In this document: in pieces, positions 44,065 to 54,370 of the stretch
Numbering within the stretch: position 1 is the stretch's first letter
How the letters are laid out: the number at the start of each line of letters is the position of its first letter
Assembly: GCF_037152535.1 (NCBI RefSeq)
Contig: NZ_JBBCMA010000005.1
Coordinates: 62,001-126,000, forward strand
Length of the DNA: 64,000 nt
Direction of reading: 5' to 3'
DNA from: Leclercia sp. AS011
GTDB lineage: Bacteria > Pseudomonadota > Gammaproteobacteria > Enterobacterales > Enterobacteriaceae
Position numbers and translations under genes: made by a program
Notes under the pieces: model-generated
The model's database searches: none
Told to the model about the DNA's origin: nothing
What the model saw: only the letters and a program-made list of their open reading frames with translations

Positions 44065-45450
44065 CTATATATCGAAACTATTATTCACAGAGGTGGCGGC
44101 AAACCACTCTCCGCTCTTTTTAATGGTGCGCTGCTGCGTTTCCAAATCGAGCTGGACAAAGCCATAACGGTTTTTATACGCATTGCACCACGACCAGTTG
44201 TCAATAAATGTCCACATATGGTAGCCAAGACAATTACAGCCTTCGCTAATTCCTTTATGTAACCATTTAAGGTGTTCAGAAATAAACTCGATACGATACT
44301 GGTCGTTAATCTGACCGTTCTCAATAAAACGCTGCTCGTTTTCGACGCCCATTCCGTTTTCAGAAATAAAACAGCGTGGGTTGCCGTAATTATCCCGCAG
44401 GTTAATGAGAATATCGTAAATACCCGGTTCGTAGATTTCCCAACCGCGATACGGGTTCATCTTGCGGCCCGGCATCTCGTAGCTATCGAAGAACCACTCC
44501 GGCATAAACGGTGCCTGCGGGTTGATGGCCGTATCACGACACTTCACCCGACGCGGCTGGTAGTAGTTAACCCCCAGCAGGTCGATTTTACCGTCGGCAA
44601 TCAGCGCGCTGTCTTCCGGCAGACAGGCAGGCAGCTGATCGTGCGCTTTCAGCATCGCCACCAGATCCGCCGGGTATTCGCCACACAGCACCGGATCGAG
44701 GAAGCTGCGGTTAAACAGCAGATCGCAATGGTGTGCGGCTTTCACGTCCGCCGGGTTCTGCGAGCGCGGATAGGACGGCGTCAGGTTCAGCACGATGCCA
44801 ATCTCACCAGGGTAATGCCCGGCGCGGAAGGCGCGAACCGCCTGGGCATGGGCCAGCACGGTGTGATAAGCCACGGTCGCCGCGCGACGGAAATCGACCA
44901 CGTTCGGGTAGTGGAAGTCATACAGATACCCGCCCTCTACCGGCACAATCGGCTCGTTAAAGGTAAACCAGTGCATCACCCGATCGCCAAAAAGCTCAAA
45001 GCAGGTTTCTGCGTAGCGGGCATAGGCCGCTACCACATCACGGTTCTCCCACCCGCCAATCTCCTGCATCGCCATCGGCATGTCGAAGTGGAACAGGGTG
45101 ATAAACGGCTTGATGCCCTGGGCAAGCAGTTCGTCGATCACCTGATTGTAGAAAGCAACCGCTTCCTGGTTCACTTCACCAACGCCTTCCGGGATCAGAC
45201 GCGCCCAGCTTATCGAGGTGCGAAAGCTATTGTGGTTCAGCTGCTTTAACAGCTGAATGTCGGCTTTCCAGTGCTGATAAAACGTGGAGGTATTCTGCGG
45301 CCCCACCCCGTTGTGAAAGCGATTCGGCTCTGCGGCAAACCAGTGATCCCAGATGGATAATCCTTTACCACTGCCCTGGCTTTCCCCTTCTGTTTGAGTT
45401 GCAGAACTGGCGCTACCCCACCAGAAGTTTTCGGGAAATGCATATTTCAT
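44065..45450 (-). CDS. 6-phospho-beta-glucosidase, GH1
   Basis: A 461-residue family 1 glycoside hydrolase that cleaves phosphorylated beta-glucosides made by the PTS. The acid/base is Glu166 in WFTFNEPIVP and the nucleophile is Glu364 in CFISENGMGVE. The N-terminal FPENFWWGSASSATQTEG is typical. It is related to AscB and BglA. Products would be glucose 6-phosphate and the aglycone or glucose. It sits between the EIIC and EIIA genes in a five-gene operon under a LacI-family regulator. Confidence 0.93.
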   Translation of the reverse strand: MKYAFPENFWWGSASSATQTEGESQGSGKGLSIWDHWFAAEPNRFHNGVGPQNTSTFYQHWKADIQLLKQLNHNSFRTSISWARLIPEGVGEVNQEAVAFYNQVIDELLAQGIKPFITLFHFDMPMAMQEIGGWENRDVVAAYARYAETCFELFGDRVMHWFTFNEPIVPVEGGYLYDFHYPNVVDFRRAATVAYHTVLAHAQAVRAFRAGHYPGEIGIVLNLTPSYPRSQNPADVKAAHHCDLLFNRSFLDPVLCGEYPADLVAMLKAHDQLPACLPEDSALIADGKIDLLGVNYYQPRRVKCRDTAINPQAPFMPEWFFDSYEMPGRKMNPYRGWEIYEPGIYDILINLRDNYGNPRCFISENGMGVENEQRFIENGQINDQYRIEFISEHLKWLHKGISEGCNCLGYHMWTFIDNWSWCNAYKNRYGFVQLDLETQQRTIKKSGEWFAATSVNNSFDI

Positions 45451-45467
45451 AAAACGTCCTCTTTGAC

Positions 45468-46793
45468 TTAATTACCGACGGTCTCTGCTGCACCTACGCT
45501 GGCCTGCGCTTTTTGCTCTTCGGTTTTCAGCAAAGAACGCTCATAAGCACGCAGGAACGGTAAGTACATCACCGCCGACATCACCATACAAATGACGCAC
45601 ATCACCACCGGACTGAGGGCCCAGTTTGCTGCCCAGGAGGCACCAATTGGCGCCGGAGTGGTCCACGGCGTCAGCGAGACGACCTGAGCCAGCCAGCCGA
45701 GTTTGGTGGCGGTATACGCCAGACAAGCGTTGATCATCGGAACGAACACGAACGGAATAAACAGCATCGGGTTCATGATGATCGGCGCACCGAACAGAAT
45801 AGGTTCGTTGATGTTAAAGAAACTGGGCACAACGCCCATTTTGCCGATCGTACGCAGATGAGTTACGCGACTGCGCAGCAGCAGGAAGGCCAGCGGCAGG
45901 GTGGAGCCCACGCCACCAATCAGCAGGTAGTGATCCCAGAAGCCCTGCAGGTAGACGTGCGGCAGCGCAGCACCGGCAGCCAGTGCGGCCTGGTTGGCGG
46001 AGAGGTTAGCCATCCAGAACGGGTTCATGATGCCGGTGACAATCAGCGCGCCGTGGATGCCGGCGAACCAGAAGATCTGGCACAGCAGTACGGAGAGCAG
46101 AATGGCGGGCAGGGAGTCAGAGGCGGAAACCAGCGGCTCCAGCAGGTGCATAATTGCCTGCGGGATGATCATCCCGGTTTGCGCTTCGATAAACAGGTTC
46201 AGCGGGTGCAGCGTACCGATGATCACCACGACCGGGATCAGGATCTCAAACGAGCGCGCCACGCCGGTCGGCACTTCTTTCGGCAGACGGATGGTGACTT
46301 TGTGATCCTTCAGCCAGGCGTAAACGCGGGTGGCATAGATAGAGGTGATCAGCGCGGTGAAGATCCCCTGGCCCGACAGATACTGGGTAGAGATTTTACC
46401 GTCGGCATAGGGGGCGGCCACCAGCAGGAACGCCATAAAGGCCAGCAGGCCGGACATCACCGGGTCGAGATTAAACTGACGGCCCAGGCTCGCACCAATC
46501 CCCACCGAGATGAAGAAGGTCATCACGCCCATGCTGAGGTTAAACGGCAGCATCAGCTGTTCGCGGTAGGTCTCGGAGAAATCGAGCCAGCCGCGGGCAA
46601 AGCTGTTGGTCGTGTCGGCGGAGAACGGCGGGAAGATGAACACCAGCATAAACGAGCCGATGATCATAAACGGCAGCGCGGCGGTAAAGCCGTCGCGGAT
46701 GGCAATCACGTACTTCTGCTGGCCCAGCTTGCCTGCCAGCGGCGCAATGGACTGCTCAATGACGGCAACCATAGATTGATATAACGAACTCAT
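45468..46793 (-). CDS. PTS EIIC, lactose/cellobiose family
   Basis: A 441-residue membrane permease of the cellobiose/diacetylchitobiose type (ChbC/CelB-like), starting MSSLYQSMVAVIEQSIAPLAGKLGQQ. About ten helices are visible. FNINEPILFGAPIIMNPMLFIPF is the conserved substrate-site region, with the key Asn-Glu-Pro. It takes up and, with EIIB, phosphorylates beta-glucosides. It follows EIIB by 12 bases. Confidence 0.92.
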   Translation of the reverse strand: MSSLYQSMVAVIEQSIAPLAGKLGQQKYVIAIRDGFTAALPFMIIGSFMLVFIFPPFSADTTNSFARGWLDFSETYREQLMLPFNLSMGVMTFFISVGIGASLGRQFNLDPVMSGLLAFMAFLLVAAPYADGKISTQYLSGQGIFTALITSIYATRVYAWLKDHKVTIRLPKEVPTGVARSFEILIPVVVIIGTLHPLNLFIEAQTGMIIPQAIMHLLEPLVSASDSLPAILLSVLLCQIFWFAGIHGALIVTGIMNPFWMANLSANQAALAAGAALPHVYLQGFWDHYLLIGGVGSTLPLAFLLLRSRVTHLRTIGKMGVVPSFFNINEPILFGAPIIMNPMLFIPFVFVPMINACLAYTATKLGWLAQVVSLTPWTTPAPIGASWAANWALSPVVMCVICMVMSAVMYLPFLRAYERSLLKTEEQKAQASVGAAETVGN

Positions 46794-46805
46794 GAGAACA
46801 CCTTC

Positions 46806-47126
46806 TTAGTGTGCCGCTTCGATGAGCGACAGAGCATAGTCCAGCACCTTATCGCCACGTTGCATACCGTAATCCATTGTATCTATGGACTGTACGGGTA
46901 TGCCCTGGGTGGCAGCCTTGTCTGAGAGCGTTTTTAACATGTATTTGACCTGGGGTCCGAGAAGTACCACCTGGTAGTTGGGAAACTCTGTATCAAATTC
47001 TGAAACACCGTACGCATCGATTTTGACCGGTAAACCGCGTTCGTTCGCGGCTTCGACCATTTTCCGTACCAGCAGGCTGGTGGACATCCCGGCAGAACAG
47101 CACAGCATAATCTTGAACATCGACAA
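46806..47126 (-). CDS. PTS EIIB, lactose/cellobiose family
   Basis: A 106-residue cytoplasmic phosphocarrier. The phosphocysteine is Cys10 in IMLCCSAGMSTSLLV, the standard P-loop of this EIIB family. It is the first gene of the five-gene operon EIIB-EIIC-GH1-EIIA-porin. Its promoter lies in the gap at 47127-47414 next to a perfect LacI-type operator. Confidence 0.93.
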   Translation of the reverse strand: MSMFKIMLCCSAGMSTSLLVRKMVEAANERGLPVKIDAYGVSEFDTEFPNYQVVLLGPQVKYMLKTLSDKAATQGIPVQSIDTMDYGMQRGDKVLDYALSLIEAAH

Positions 47127-47174
47127 CCATCCTCAAAATGTAAAAAGTTATTGCGGAGATGATTGGATAACATA

Positions 47175-47190
47175 TGGAAACCGGTTTCCA
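47175..47190. promoter_or_regulatory. Operator O1 for the LacI-family regulator
   Basis: TGGAAACCGGTTTCCA is a perfect 16-bp palindrome with the central CG step preferred by GalR/LacI proteins. It is very close to the known AscG-type operator. It lies about 50 bases before the EIIB start. Confidence 0.8.
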
Positions 47191-47300
47191 TCGGTATAAG
47201 ACAGAAGTGTGACAGCCATCAAGATCCCTTACTTATGGGCCCTGATTATCGGATTCAGGTCACGTATTTTGGCTGTTTTTGCATCACATGGAGTGGAAAC

Positions 47301-47316
47301 GGAAAATCGGTTTCCA
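47301..47316. promoter_or_regulatory. Operator O2 for the LacI-family regulator
   Basis: GGAAAATCGGTTTCCA matches O1 at 13 of 16 positions and lies 126 bases from it (a whole number of helical turns at 10.5 bp). The palindrome TTTCCATGGAAA overlaps it. The site lies about 100 bases before the regulator start and may serve autoregulation or looping. Confidence 0.65.
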
Positions 47317-47414
47317 TGGAAAACGGAAACAGATATACTCCCGAGTGGCTATAATATGAGCCGAAGTGGAATCAGGAATTACAGGGGCCTGGAGAGACCT
47401 GTCAGGGGATAAAG

Positions 47415-48362
47415 ATGTCTACAATCAACGATGTATCACGTCTGGCCGGGGTGTCCAAAGCCACGGTATCACGGGTGTTGAGCGGGTCGCGCGGCGTGAA
47501 GGAAGCCAGCCGTCAGGCCGTACTGAAAGCGGTGGATGAGCTGAACTATCGGCCCAACGTGATTGCCCAGTCGCTGCTCAGCCAGTCTACCGGCTGTATC
47601 GGCGTCATTTGCGCGCAGGACAACATCAACCAGACCACCGGTTACCTTTACGCGCTGGAAAAACAGCTCAGCCAGCACCAGAAGCACCTGCTGCTTCGCT
47701 TCGCCAACACCAAAGCCGAAGTGATGAGCGCGCTGGATGAACTCTCCTGCGGGTTATGCGATGACATTCTGATTATCGGCGCCCGTTTCCCGCTGCAGAT
47801 CGATCAGGAGAACGTCATCCTGGTGGATTGCATGGCAACCAATAACGTCAACAGCATCCAGTACGACCACGCTTTTGCCGCGGAAACCGCCTGTAACTTC
47901 CTCGCCAGCCAGGGGCGACGTCAGATTGCCCTGATCCACCCGCACGGCAGCGGTTTTGCCGATCAGGTGCTGCTGGGCTACAAGCATGGGCTGGAAAAGA
48001 ACTTCCTGCCGTTTAATCGCAACCTGGTCTTTATGGATGCCACGTCATCCTCCGTGGCCCTGCAGGAGCTGCTTAACAACGCCACCACGGTCAATTTCAA
48101 TGCTTTGCTGGTGGCCGACGAGCAGGAAGCGCAGCGGGTCATTCCGCAGTTGCAGGCGTTCAACAGATCCGTTCCGGGGGACATCATGGTATTCAGTCTG
48201 GCGGGCTCGCTGCATCTGCCGGGCATTCCGACCATTCCGGCCATTGAGTACTCGATGGACGCCATGGCGGCACGGATCGTCAGCTGGCTGAATGAGAAGA
48301 CCCAGATGCTGGGTTCGTATGTGCTGCGCGGGGATTTAATTATTCCGGATGTGCGACGCTAA
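47415..48362 (+). CDS. LacI-family repressor of the beta-glucoside PTS operon
   Basis: A 315-residue regulator resembling AscG. The N-terminal helix-turn-helix STINDVSRLAGVSKATVSRVLSGSRGVKEASRQAV includes the LacI hinge region up to about residue 60, and a periplasmic-binding-protein-like effector domain follows. It is divergent from the PTS operon with two matching operators between them. AGGGGATAAAG precedes the ATG. The inducer is probably a phosphorylated beta-glucoside or its product. Confidence 0.9.
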   Translation: MSTINDVSRLAGVSKATVSRVLSGSRGVKEASRQAVLKAVDELNYRPNVIAQSLLSQSTGCIGVICAQDNINQTTGYLYALEKQLSQHQKHLLLRFANTKAEVMSALDELSCGLCDDILIIGARFPLQIDQENVILVDCMATNNVNSIQYDHAFAAETACNFLASQGRRQIALIHPHGSGFADQVLLGYKHGLEKNFLPFNRNLVFMDATSSSVALQELLNNATTVNFNALLVADEQEAQRVIPQLQAFNRSVPGDIMVFSLAGSLHLPGIPTIPAIEYSMDAMAARIVSWLNEKTQMLGSYVLRGDLIIPDVRR

Positions 48363-48391
48363 AAAATTAAGGGGGCTGGATGGCCCCTTAA
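48361..48391 (-). terminator. Bidirectional terminator between the LacI-family gene and yicS
   Basis: TTAAGGGG (48367-48374) and CCCCTTAA (48384-48391) form a stem. On the minus strand it is followed by a run of six T residues (48361-48366), so it best serves yicS. Confidence 0.75.
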
Positions 48392-48398
48392 TGCGTAA

Positions 48399-48701
48399 TC
48401 AGTAATCCTCCATGCAGTCCACCTGACTCACGGCATCCCAGTAACCTTCCTGGTTGTTCCGCTCCATCGCCACCACCGCATTTTTGACCAGCATCTGATT
48501 GGCCTCAGAGGCCATGATCATCGCCTGCCACTCTTTATCACTCTGCTTGCGTTGCGGGGCACAGGCTTTCTTCACATCCTTCAAAACCGACTGTTTCATC
48601 TGTTCTAATTTGACCGGGTCGTTCAGTACCTGTTCCTGAGCATGAACGAAGGCGGCAAAAAGCAGGCAGACGACCAGGCAAAACAGGTGCGCTGACTTCA
48701 T
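48399..48701 (-). CDS. yicS: YicS, small exported protein
   Basis: A 100-residue protein with a signal peptide, MKSAHLFCLVVCLLFAAFVHA, and a mature part of about 79 residues containing two cysteines (KACAPQRKQ and QVDCMEDY) that could form a disulfide in the periplasm. It resembles E. coli YicS. The ATG at 48699-48701 is chosen over an in-frame start 7 codons upstream because it begins the signal peptide. Function is unknown. Confidence 0.78.
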   Translation of the reverse strand: MKSAHLFCLVVCLLFAAFVHAQEQVLNDPVKLEQMKQSVLKDVKKACAPQRKQSDKEWQAMIMASEANQMLVKNAVVAMERNNQEGYWDAVSQVDCMEDY

Positions 48702-49022
48702 GGAAACCTCCGGAAAAACCACACACGTTTATGAAATATATCGTTACACCCGCCTTTGCGACCCAAGCCGAAAGTATTAATTTTGCCAATAGTTGCGCAG
48801 AGGTACGAATAAGCGTAGCCGCAGAATTTGACGGACAGGCCAGCCCGGAAGAAAAATTTGTGACGGCAGGCGGCTGACGAGTAGTAAAGGGTGATGCGGT
48901 TCGCAAAGGCAATTTAGCCTTGATTGCACTTACATTTTTTTAAGCGCGTTACGCCAGAGTTTGCGGTTTTTATCGTCGGCAGAATGTGGGATAGTCGGGG
49001 TGCAACGTAACGGGAGAATGAT
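48702..49022. promoter_or_regulatory. Gap between yicS and an acetyltransferase gene
   Basis: These 321 bases hold no gene that I can support. A minus-strand open frame across 48538-48912 overlaps yicS in another frame and lacks family features. The gap must contain the divergent promoters of yicS and the plus-strand GNAT gene; ACGGGAGAATGAT at its end is the latter's ribosome site. Confidence 0.5.
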
Positions 49023-49442
49023 ATGCAACTGAGTATTACCGACACCATTACTGAACACGAACAGGAAGAGTTACTGCAAGGGTTGCGGATCTATAACAGC
49101 CAGTTTATTAGTTTTTCCCGTATAGCGAGTGATATTGCCGTCTATGCCCGCGATGAGGGGGGCACACTGCGCGGCGGGCTGATCGGCAACCGCCAGGGCG
49201 AGTGGCTGAACATTAAATATCTGTGGGTCAGCGACGAAACGCGCGGTACCGGGCTGGGCGGTCAGCTGATGCGGGCCGCCGAAGAGGAGGCCCGTCGTCA
49301 GGGATGCCGCCATGCGCTGGTGGATACCTTCAGTTTCCAGGCGCGTCCGTTTTATGAAAAGCAGGGTTATGCGGTGACCATGACGCTGGATGATTTTCCG
49401 TATGCGGGAATACAGCGGCACTACCTGTCGAAGGCGCTTTAA
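49023..49442 (+). CDS. GNAT-family N-acetyltransferase
   Basis: A 139-residue acetyltransferase, starting [52 protein letters not shown] at about 64-95 is the acetyl-CoA-binding motif A, followed by [14 protein letters not shown]. Relatives are often annotated as histone acetyltransferase HPA2-like; the substrate is unknown. GGGAG precedes the ATG. Its stop shares TTAA with the convergent TetR gene. Confidence 0.85.
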   Translation: MQLSITDTITEHEQEELLQGLRIYNSQFISFSRIASDIAVYARDEGGTLRGGLIGNRQGEWLNIKYLWVSDETRGTGLGGQLMRAAEEEARRQGCRHALVDTFSFQARPFYEKQGYAVTMTLDDFPYAGIQRHYLSKAL

Positions 49443-50098
49443 GCGCCAATACCATGACCTATCACCGCCAGCGCATGGCGCACGATGCTGTCAGGCGAGA
49501 GGGTGTGTAACCTCTCGTCATTGCGCATCCGGGAAAAGGGCACCAGCACCAGGCTTAGCAGGGTGGTGAACAGCAGTTCCGGGGCCAGATCGCGGTTCAG
49601 CTTTCCCTCCTGCTGCCAGCGGGCAACGGTATCCAGCGTCGCCTGATATTTCTCATCACCAAACCTGGCCTGCAGGTGCGCGCGCAGCACCGGCATTTCA
49701 CCAATCACCTCCTGCATCCACAGCGGCGCGAACCAGCGGTGCTCAACGGCCAGTTCGGCCAGCTTTTTTACCATTAACGTCAGGGCGGTCACCGGATCGT
49801 CCGGGTGATCGCTGAAAAGCGTCGCAATAGCGCTGCGCAGCGGCAGAAAACGCTCCTCGATCATGGCATCAAGCAGCTGCTCCCGCGAGTTGAAGTAGTA
49901 GTGCAGCATCGCCGGCGTCACGCCCGCTTCTTTAGCAATGGCATTAAGGGAGGTGCGGGCAATTCCCTGGCGGGCAAAGAGATCGAGGGCGATATCCAGC
50001 AGCTGCTCCCGGCTGGTGGCGGTGGGTTTGCTCCCACGCGGACGTCCCGGGCGGCGGGCCTGGGGCGTGGGCTCAGAATTATCTTTATGTGCTGACAT
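49439..50098 (-). CDS. TetR-family regulator of the adjacent efflux pump
   Basis: A 219-residue regulator. A basic, proline-rich leader ([12 protein letters not shown]) precedes the TetR helix-turn-helix, [44 protein letters not shown] (about 28-71). The C-terminal helical part would bind a drug or metabolite. It is divergent from the 14-helix MFS gene at 50177, with an AT-rich inverted repeat between, so it is probably that gene's repressor. Confidence 0.88.
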   Translation of the reverse strand: MSAHKDNSEPTPQARRPGRPRGSKPTATSREQLLDIALDLFARQGIARTSLNAIAKEAGVTPAMLHYYFNSREQLLDAMIEERFLPLRSAIATLFSDHPDDPVTALTLMVKKLAELAVEHRWFAPLWMQEVIGEMPVLRAHLQARFGDEKYQATLDTVARWQQEGKLNRDLAPELLFTTLLSLVLVPFSRMRNDERLHTLSPDSIVRHALAVIGHGIGA

Positions 50099-50137
50099 AC
50101 GCGGGGCATCCCTTGACCTGATTCATAACTTCATTAA

Positions 50138-51676
<1,539 letters not shown>

Positions 51677-51793
51677 GGTTAGCGGTTCTGCTATTTGTTG
51701 CGAGTCGCTTTCCGAATCTGAAGAGAGAGTCTTGTCTTTCTCGCAGGCGTTAGCGCATCCTTTGGCCTGGTCAATAAACCAGCAGAGGTTGCG

Positions 51794-52054
51794 ATGGAAC
51801 GTAAAGCAAAACTGTTTAAAAAAGGGCGGAATCAGGCGGTGTTACTGCCTGCGGAGTTCGCGTTTGATACGGAGAGCGTCTGGATCCGGCGGGATGAGGA
51901 GGGAAATGTTGTTTTGAGGGCTATGTCAGAGAAAGAACGGCACAGGGAGAATTTTTTGCGTTTACTGAAGCAGACGCAGGTACCTGATTCATTCCTGAGT
52001 AAGGAGGAGCGTAATCAGAGCTATACGAAAAGAGATCCTCTTGAAGGGTTATAG
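51794..52054 (+). CDS. vapB: VapB-type antitoxin
   Basis: An 86-residue antitoxin. The N-terminal AbrB/SpoVT-like swapped-hairpin DNA-binding domain (KLFKKGRNQAVLLPAEFAFD, about 6-25) is followed by a charged C-terminal tail that would wrap the toxin. AGAGG precedes the ATG. It lies 3 bases before vapC. It should repress its own promoter in the 51677-51793 gap. The module is more A/T rich than its neighbours. Confidence 0.87.
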   Translation: MERKAKLFKKGRNQAVLLPAEFAFDTESVWIRRDEEGNVVLRAMSEKERHRENFLRLLKQTQVPDSFLSKEERNQSYTKRDPLEGL

Positions 52055-52057
52055 AAC

Positions 52058-52456
52058 ATGCTGCATATGCTGGACACTAACATAGTAAGCCACCTCGTGA
52101 GGCAGCACCCCAGAGTGGTAGATCATTATTCTCGAATAGCACCTGAAGAGATGTGCATTTCAAGCGTCACGGAGGCTGAACTGCTTTACGGCGTTGCCAA
52201 AAAGCAAAGCCATGCATTGCATGAAACCATCTCGGAATTTCTTAAGACCATCACCATTTGCGACTGGGACAGTGACGCCGCGGCAATCTACGGCAAACTT
52301 CGCGCTGCAATGGAAAAGAAAGGGAAAGTGATGGGCGATCTCGATCAGCTTATTGCTGCACATGCTCTCAGCCGGGGCACGACGATTGTGACTAACGATC
52401 GTGCATTCGGGATGGTGCAGGAGCTAACTATCGAGGACTGGACTTCCGCGGCCTGA
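52058..52456 (+). CDS. vapC: VapC-type PIN-domain ribonuclease toxin
   Basis: A 132-residue PIN nuclease. The acidic metal site is complete: Asp6 (MLDTNIV), Glu41 (TEAELLYG), Asp96 (GDLDQLIAAHA) and Asp114 (VTNDRAF). Enteric VapC toxins cut initiator tRNA in the anticodon loop; the closest known relative by motif is Shigella MvpT. All catalytic residues are intact, so the toxin should be active. It is inserted between an efflux gene and nlpA, with a REP element just after. Confidence 0.9.
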   Translation: MLHMLDTNIVSHLVRQHPRVVDHYSRIAPEEMCISSVTEAELLYGVAKKQSHALHETISEFLKTITICDWDSDAAAIYGKLRAAMEKKGKVMGDLDQLIAAHALSRGTTIVTNDRAFGMVQELTIEDWTSAA

Positions 52457-52464
52457 GCCACAAC

Positions 52465-52490
52465 GCCCGGTGGCGCTACGCTTACCGGGC
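52465..52490. repeat. REP element after vapC
   Basis: GCCCGGTGGCGCTACGC followed by TTACCGGGC forms one REP stem. Confidence 0.8.
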
Positions 52491-52622
52491 CTACAACAGC
52501 TCGTCACTTTACTGGCAAAACCCGCATATAACTTATCCTTCTTATTGATGCCATTTCGTTTTTTAGCCTGCCGCTGCGTTACCGATATAGTCGCTAAAAC
52601 AGTTATCAAAAGGATATGACCG

Positions 52623-53426
52623 GTGAAACTTCGATTGGGTGCGCTTCTTCTCGCTGGCCTGCTGCTGGCGGGCTGTGACCAAAGCGGCAGCGATGCCAAA
52701 CATATTAAGGTCGGCGTGATTAACGGTGCCGAGCAGGACGTGGCGGAAGTCGCTAAAAAAGTGGCGAAAGAGAAGTTCGGCCTTGATGTTGAGCTGGTGG
52801 GCTTTAGCGGCTCGCTGCTGCCAAACGACGCCACCGACCACGGGGAGCTGGATGCCAACGTCTTCCAGCATCGACCATTCCTGGCGGAAGACAACAAAGC
52901 CCACGGCTACAAGCTGGTGGCCGTCGGCAATACCTTTGTGTTCCCGATGGCAGGTTATTCCCGCAAGATTAAATCGGTGACGGAGCTGAAGGACGGGGCG
53001 ACCATCGCCATCCCGAACGACCCGACCAACCTGGGCCGCGCCCTGTTGCTGCTGCAAAACGAAGAGCTGATCGCTCTCAAACCGGACGTGGGCCTGCTGC
53101 CGACGGCGCTGGATATCACCGCTAACCCAAAAAACCTGAAGATCATGGAGCTGGAAGGGGCGCAGCTGCCGCGCGTGCTGGACGATCCGAAAGTGGATGT
53201 GGCGATTATCAGCACCACCTATCTCCAGCAAACCGGGCTGTCGCCGGTGCATGACAGCGTCTTTATCGAAGATAAAAACTCGCCGTACGTGAACATTGTC
53301 GTCACGCGGGAAGACAACAAAGATGCGGAAAACGTGAAGGAATTTATTCAGTCGTATCAGTCGCCAGAAGTGGCGAAGGCGGCCGAGACCATCTTTAACG
53401 GCGGGGCAGTGCCGGGCTGGGAATAA
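52623..53426 (+). CDS. nlpA: NlpA, inner-membrane lipoprotein of the MetQ family
   Basis: A 267-residue lipoprotein. It starts with GTG at 52623, AAGGA lying about 10 bases upstream; an ATG a few bases earlier is in another frame. The signal KLRLGALLLAGLLLAGC puts the lipidated cysteine at 18 with Asp19, the inner-membrane retention signal. The rest is a methionine-binding-protein-like domain (VGVINGAEQDVAEVAKKVAKE, ELDANVFQH) matching E. coli NlpA. NlpA can bind methionine and contributes to vesicle formation. Confidence 0.94.
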   Translation: MKLRLGALLLAGLLLAGCDQSGSDAKHIKVGVINGAEQDVAEVAKKVAKEKFGLDVELVGFSGSLLPNDATDHGELDANVFQHRPFLAEDNKAHGYKLVAVGNTFVFPMAGYSRKIKSVTELKDGATIAIPNDPTNLGRALLLLQNEELIALKPDVGLLPTALDITANPKNLKIMELEGAQLPRVLDDPKVDVAIISTTYLQQTGLSPVHDSVFIEDKNSPYVNIVVTREDNKDAENVKEFIQSYQSPEVAKAAETIFNGGAVPGWE

Positions 53427-53437
53427 CATAAATCATG

Positions 53438-53461
53438 CCGCGACGAGACCTTTCGTCGCGG
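53438..53461. terminator. Hairpin after nlpA
   Basis: CCGCGACGA / TCGTCGCGG form a 9-bp stem around GACCTT, 11 bases past the nlpA stop. No T tract follows, so termination would be weak. Confidence 0.5.
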
Positions 53462-53564
53462 CCAGAAATAAACTGGCCCGATCCCATCGCTGAATGCCCT
53501 TTTGCCCACATCCTGTGGTCATGCCTCCGGCTATGCTTTCCGCATACCAACCGGAGAACAGCCT

Positions 53565-54344
53565 ATGAACATCACCCATATTCGCAACGCGACGCAGCGC
53601 ATCACCTACGCCGGAAAACGCTTCCTGATTGACCCGATGCTGGCACCCAAAGAGGCCTGGCCTGGTTTCCCCGGCACCGCCCGGGCGGAACTTCGCAACC
53701 CGACGGTGGAGCTGCCCTGTGCGGTGGAAAGCCTGCTGGATGTGGATGCGGTGATCGTCACCCATACTCATGCCGATCACTGGGATCAGCACGCCATCGA
53801 ACTGATCGCCAAAGAGATGCCGATCTTTGTCCAGCACGACGATGACGCGCGGCTGCTGCGCAGCCAGGGTTTTCACAATCTGACCGTGCTGACGGACAAC
53901 ACGGCGTTTGGCGACATCCGGCTGAGCAAAACCCACGGCGGGCAGCACGGCACCGACCGCGCCTACGCCGTGCCGGAGCTGGCGGAGCGGCTCGGTGAGG
54001 CCTGCGGCGTGGTGTTTCGCCATCCCGATGAAAAAACGCTGCTGATTGCGGGCGACACCATTTTGCGCCCCCAGGTGGCGGCCGAACTGCAAAAGCATCA
54101 GCCGGATGTGGTGGTGCTCAACGCCGGGTACGCGCACGTGATCGGCTTCGGGCCGATCATTATGGGCGCGGAGGATGTGCTGAATGTGCACTTCATGCTG
54201 CCACAGGCAAAAATCGTCGCCGTCCATATGGAGGCGATCAACCACTGCCTGCTCACCCGCAGCGCGCTGCGGGAGTACGTGGATGCCAACCAGATTGGCG
54301 AGGCGGTCATTATTCCCCAGGACGGGGAAAGCGTTATAGTCTGA
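53565..54344 (+). CDS. Metallo-beta-lactamase-fold hydrolase (UlaG-like)
   Basis: A 259-residue cytoplasmic metal hydrolase. The metal-binding motif is His67-Thr-His69-Ala-Asp71-His72 in IVTHTHADHWDQ. Later ligands are in IAGDTIL and VHMEAINH. The ATG at 53565 (MNITHIRNAT) has GGAGAA about 10 bases upstream; the frame opens 21 codons earlier without a ribosome site. The substrate is unknown. It lies 26 bases before a GlxA-type regulator and may be co-transcribed. Confidence 0.82.
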   Translation: MNITHIRNATQRITYAGKRFLIDPMLAPKEAWPGFPGTARAELRNPTVELPCAVESLLDVDAVIVTHTHADHWDQHAIELIAKEMPIFVQHDDDARLLRSQGFHNLTVLTDNTAFGDIRLSKTHGGQHGTDRAYAVPELAERLGEACGVVFRHPDEKTLLIAGDTILRPQVAAELQKHQPDVVVLNAGYAHVIGFGPIIMGAEDVLNVHFMLPQAKIVAVHMEAINHCLLTRSALREYVDANQIGEAVIIPQDGESVIV

Positions 54345-54370
54345 GCAGCATCAGGGCAAAGGAGAACAGT

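Noticed and set aside
45858..46784. 308-codon plus-strand open frame opposite the cellobiose-type EIIC
   Set aside because: It consists of Gln/Arg/His-rich low-complexity translation complementary to membrane helices; EIIC is clear on the minus strand.
48538..48912. 124-codon minus-strand open frame across yicS and its upstream gap
   Set aside because: It overlaps yicS in a different frame. yicS has a clear signal peptide and start, while this frame shows no family features.
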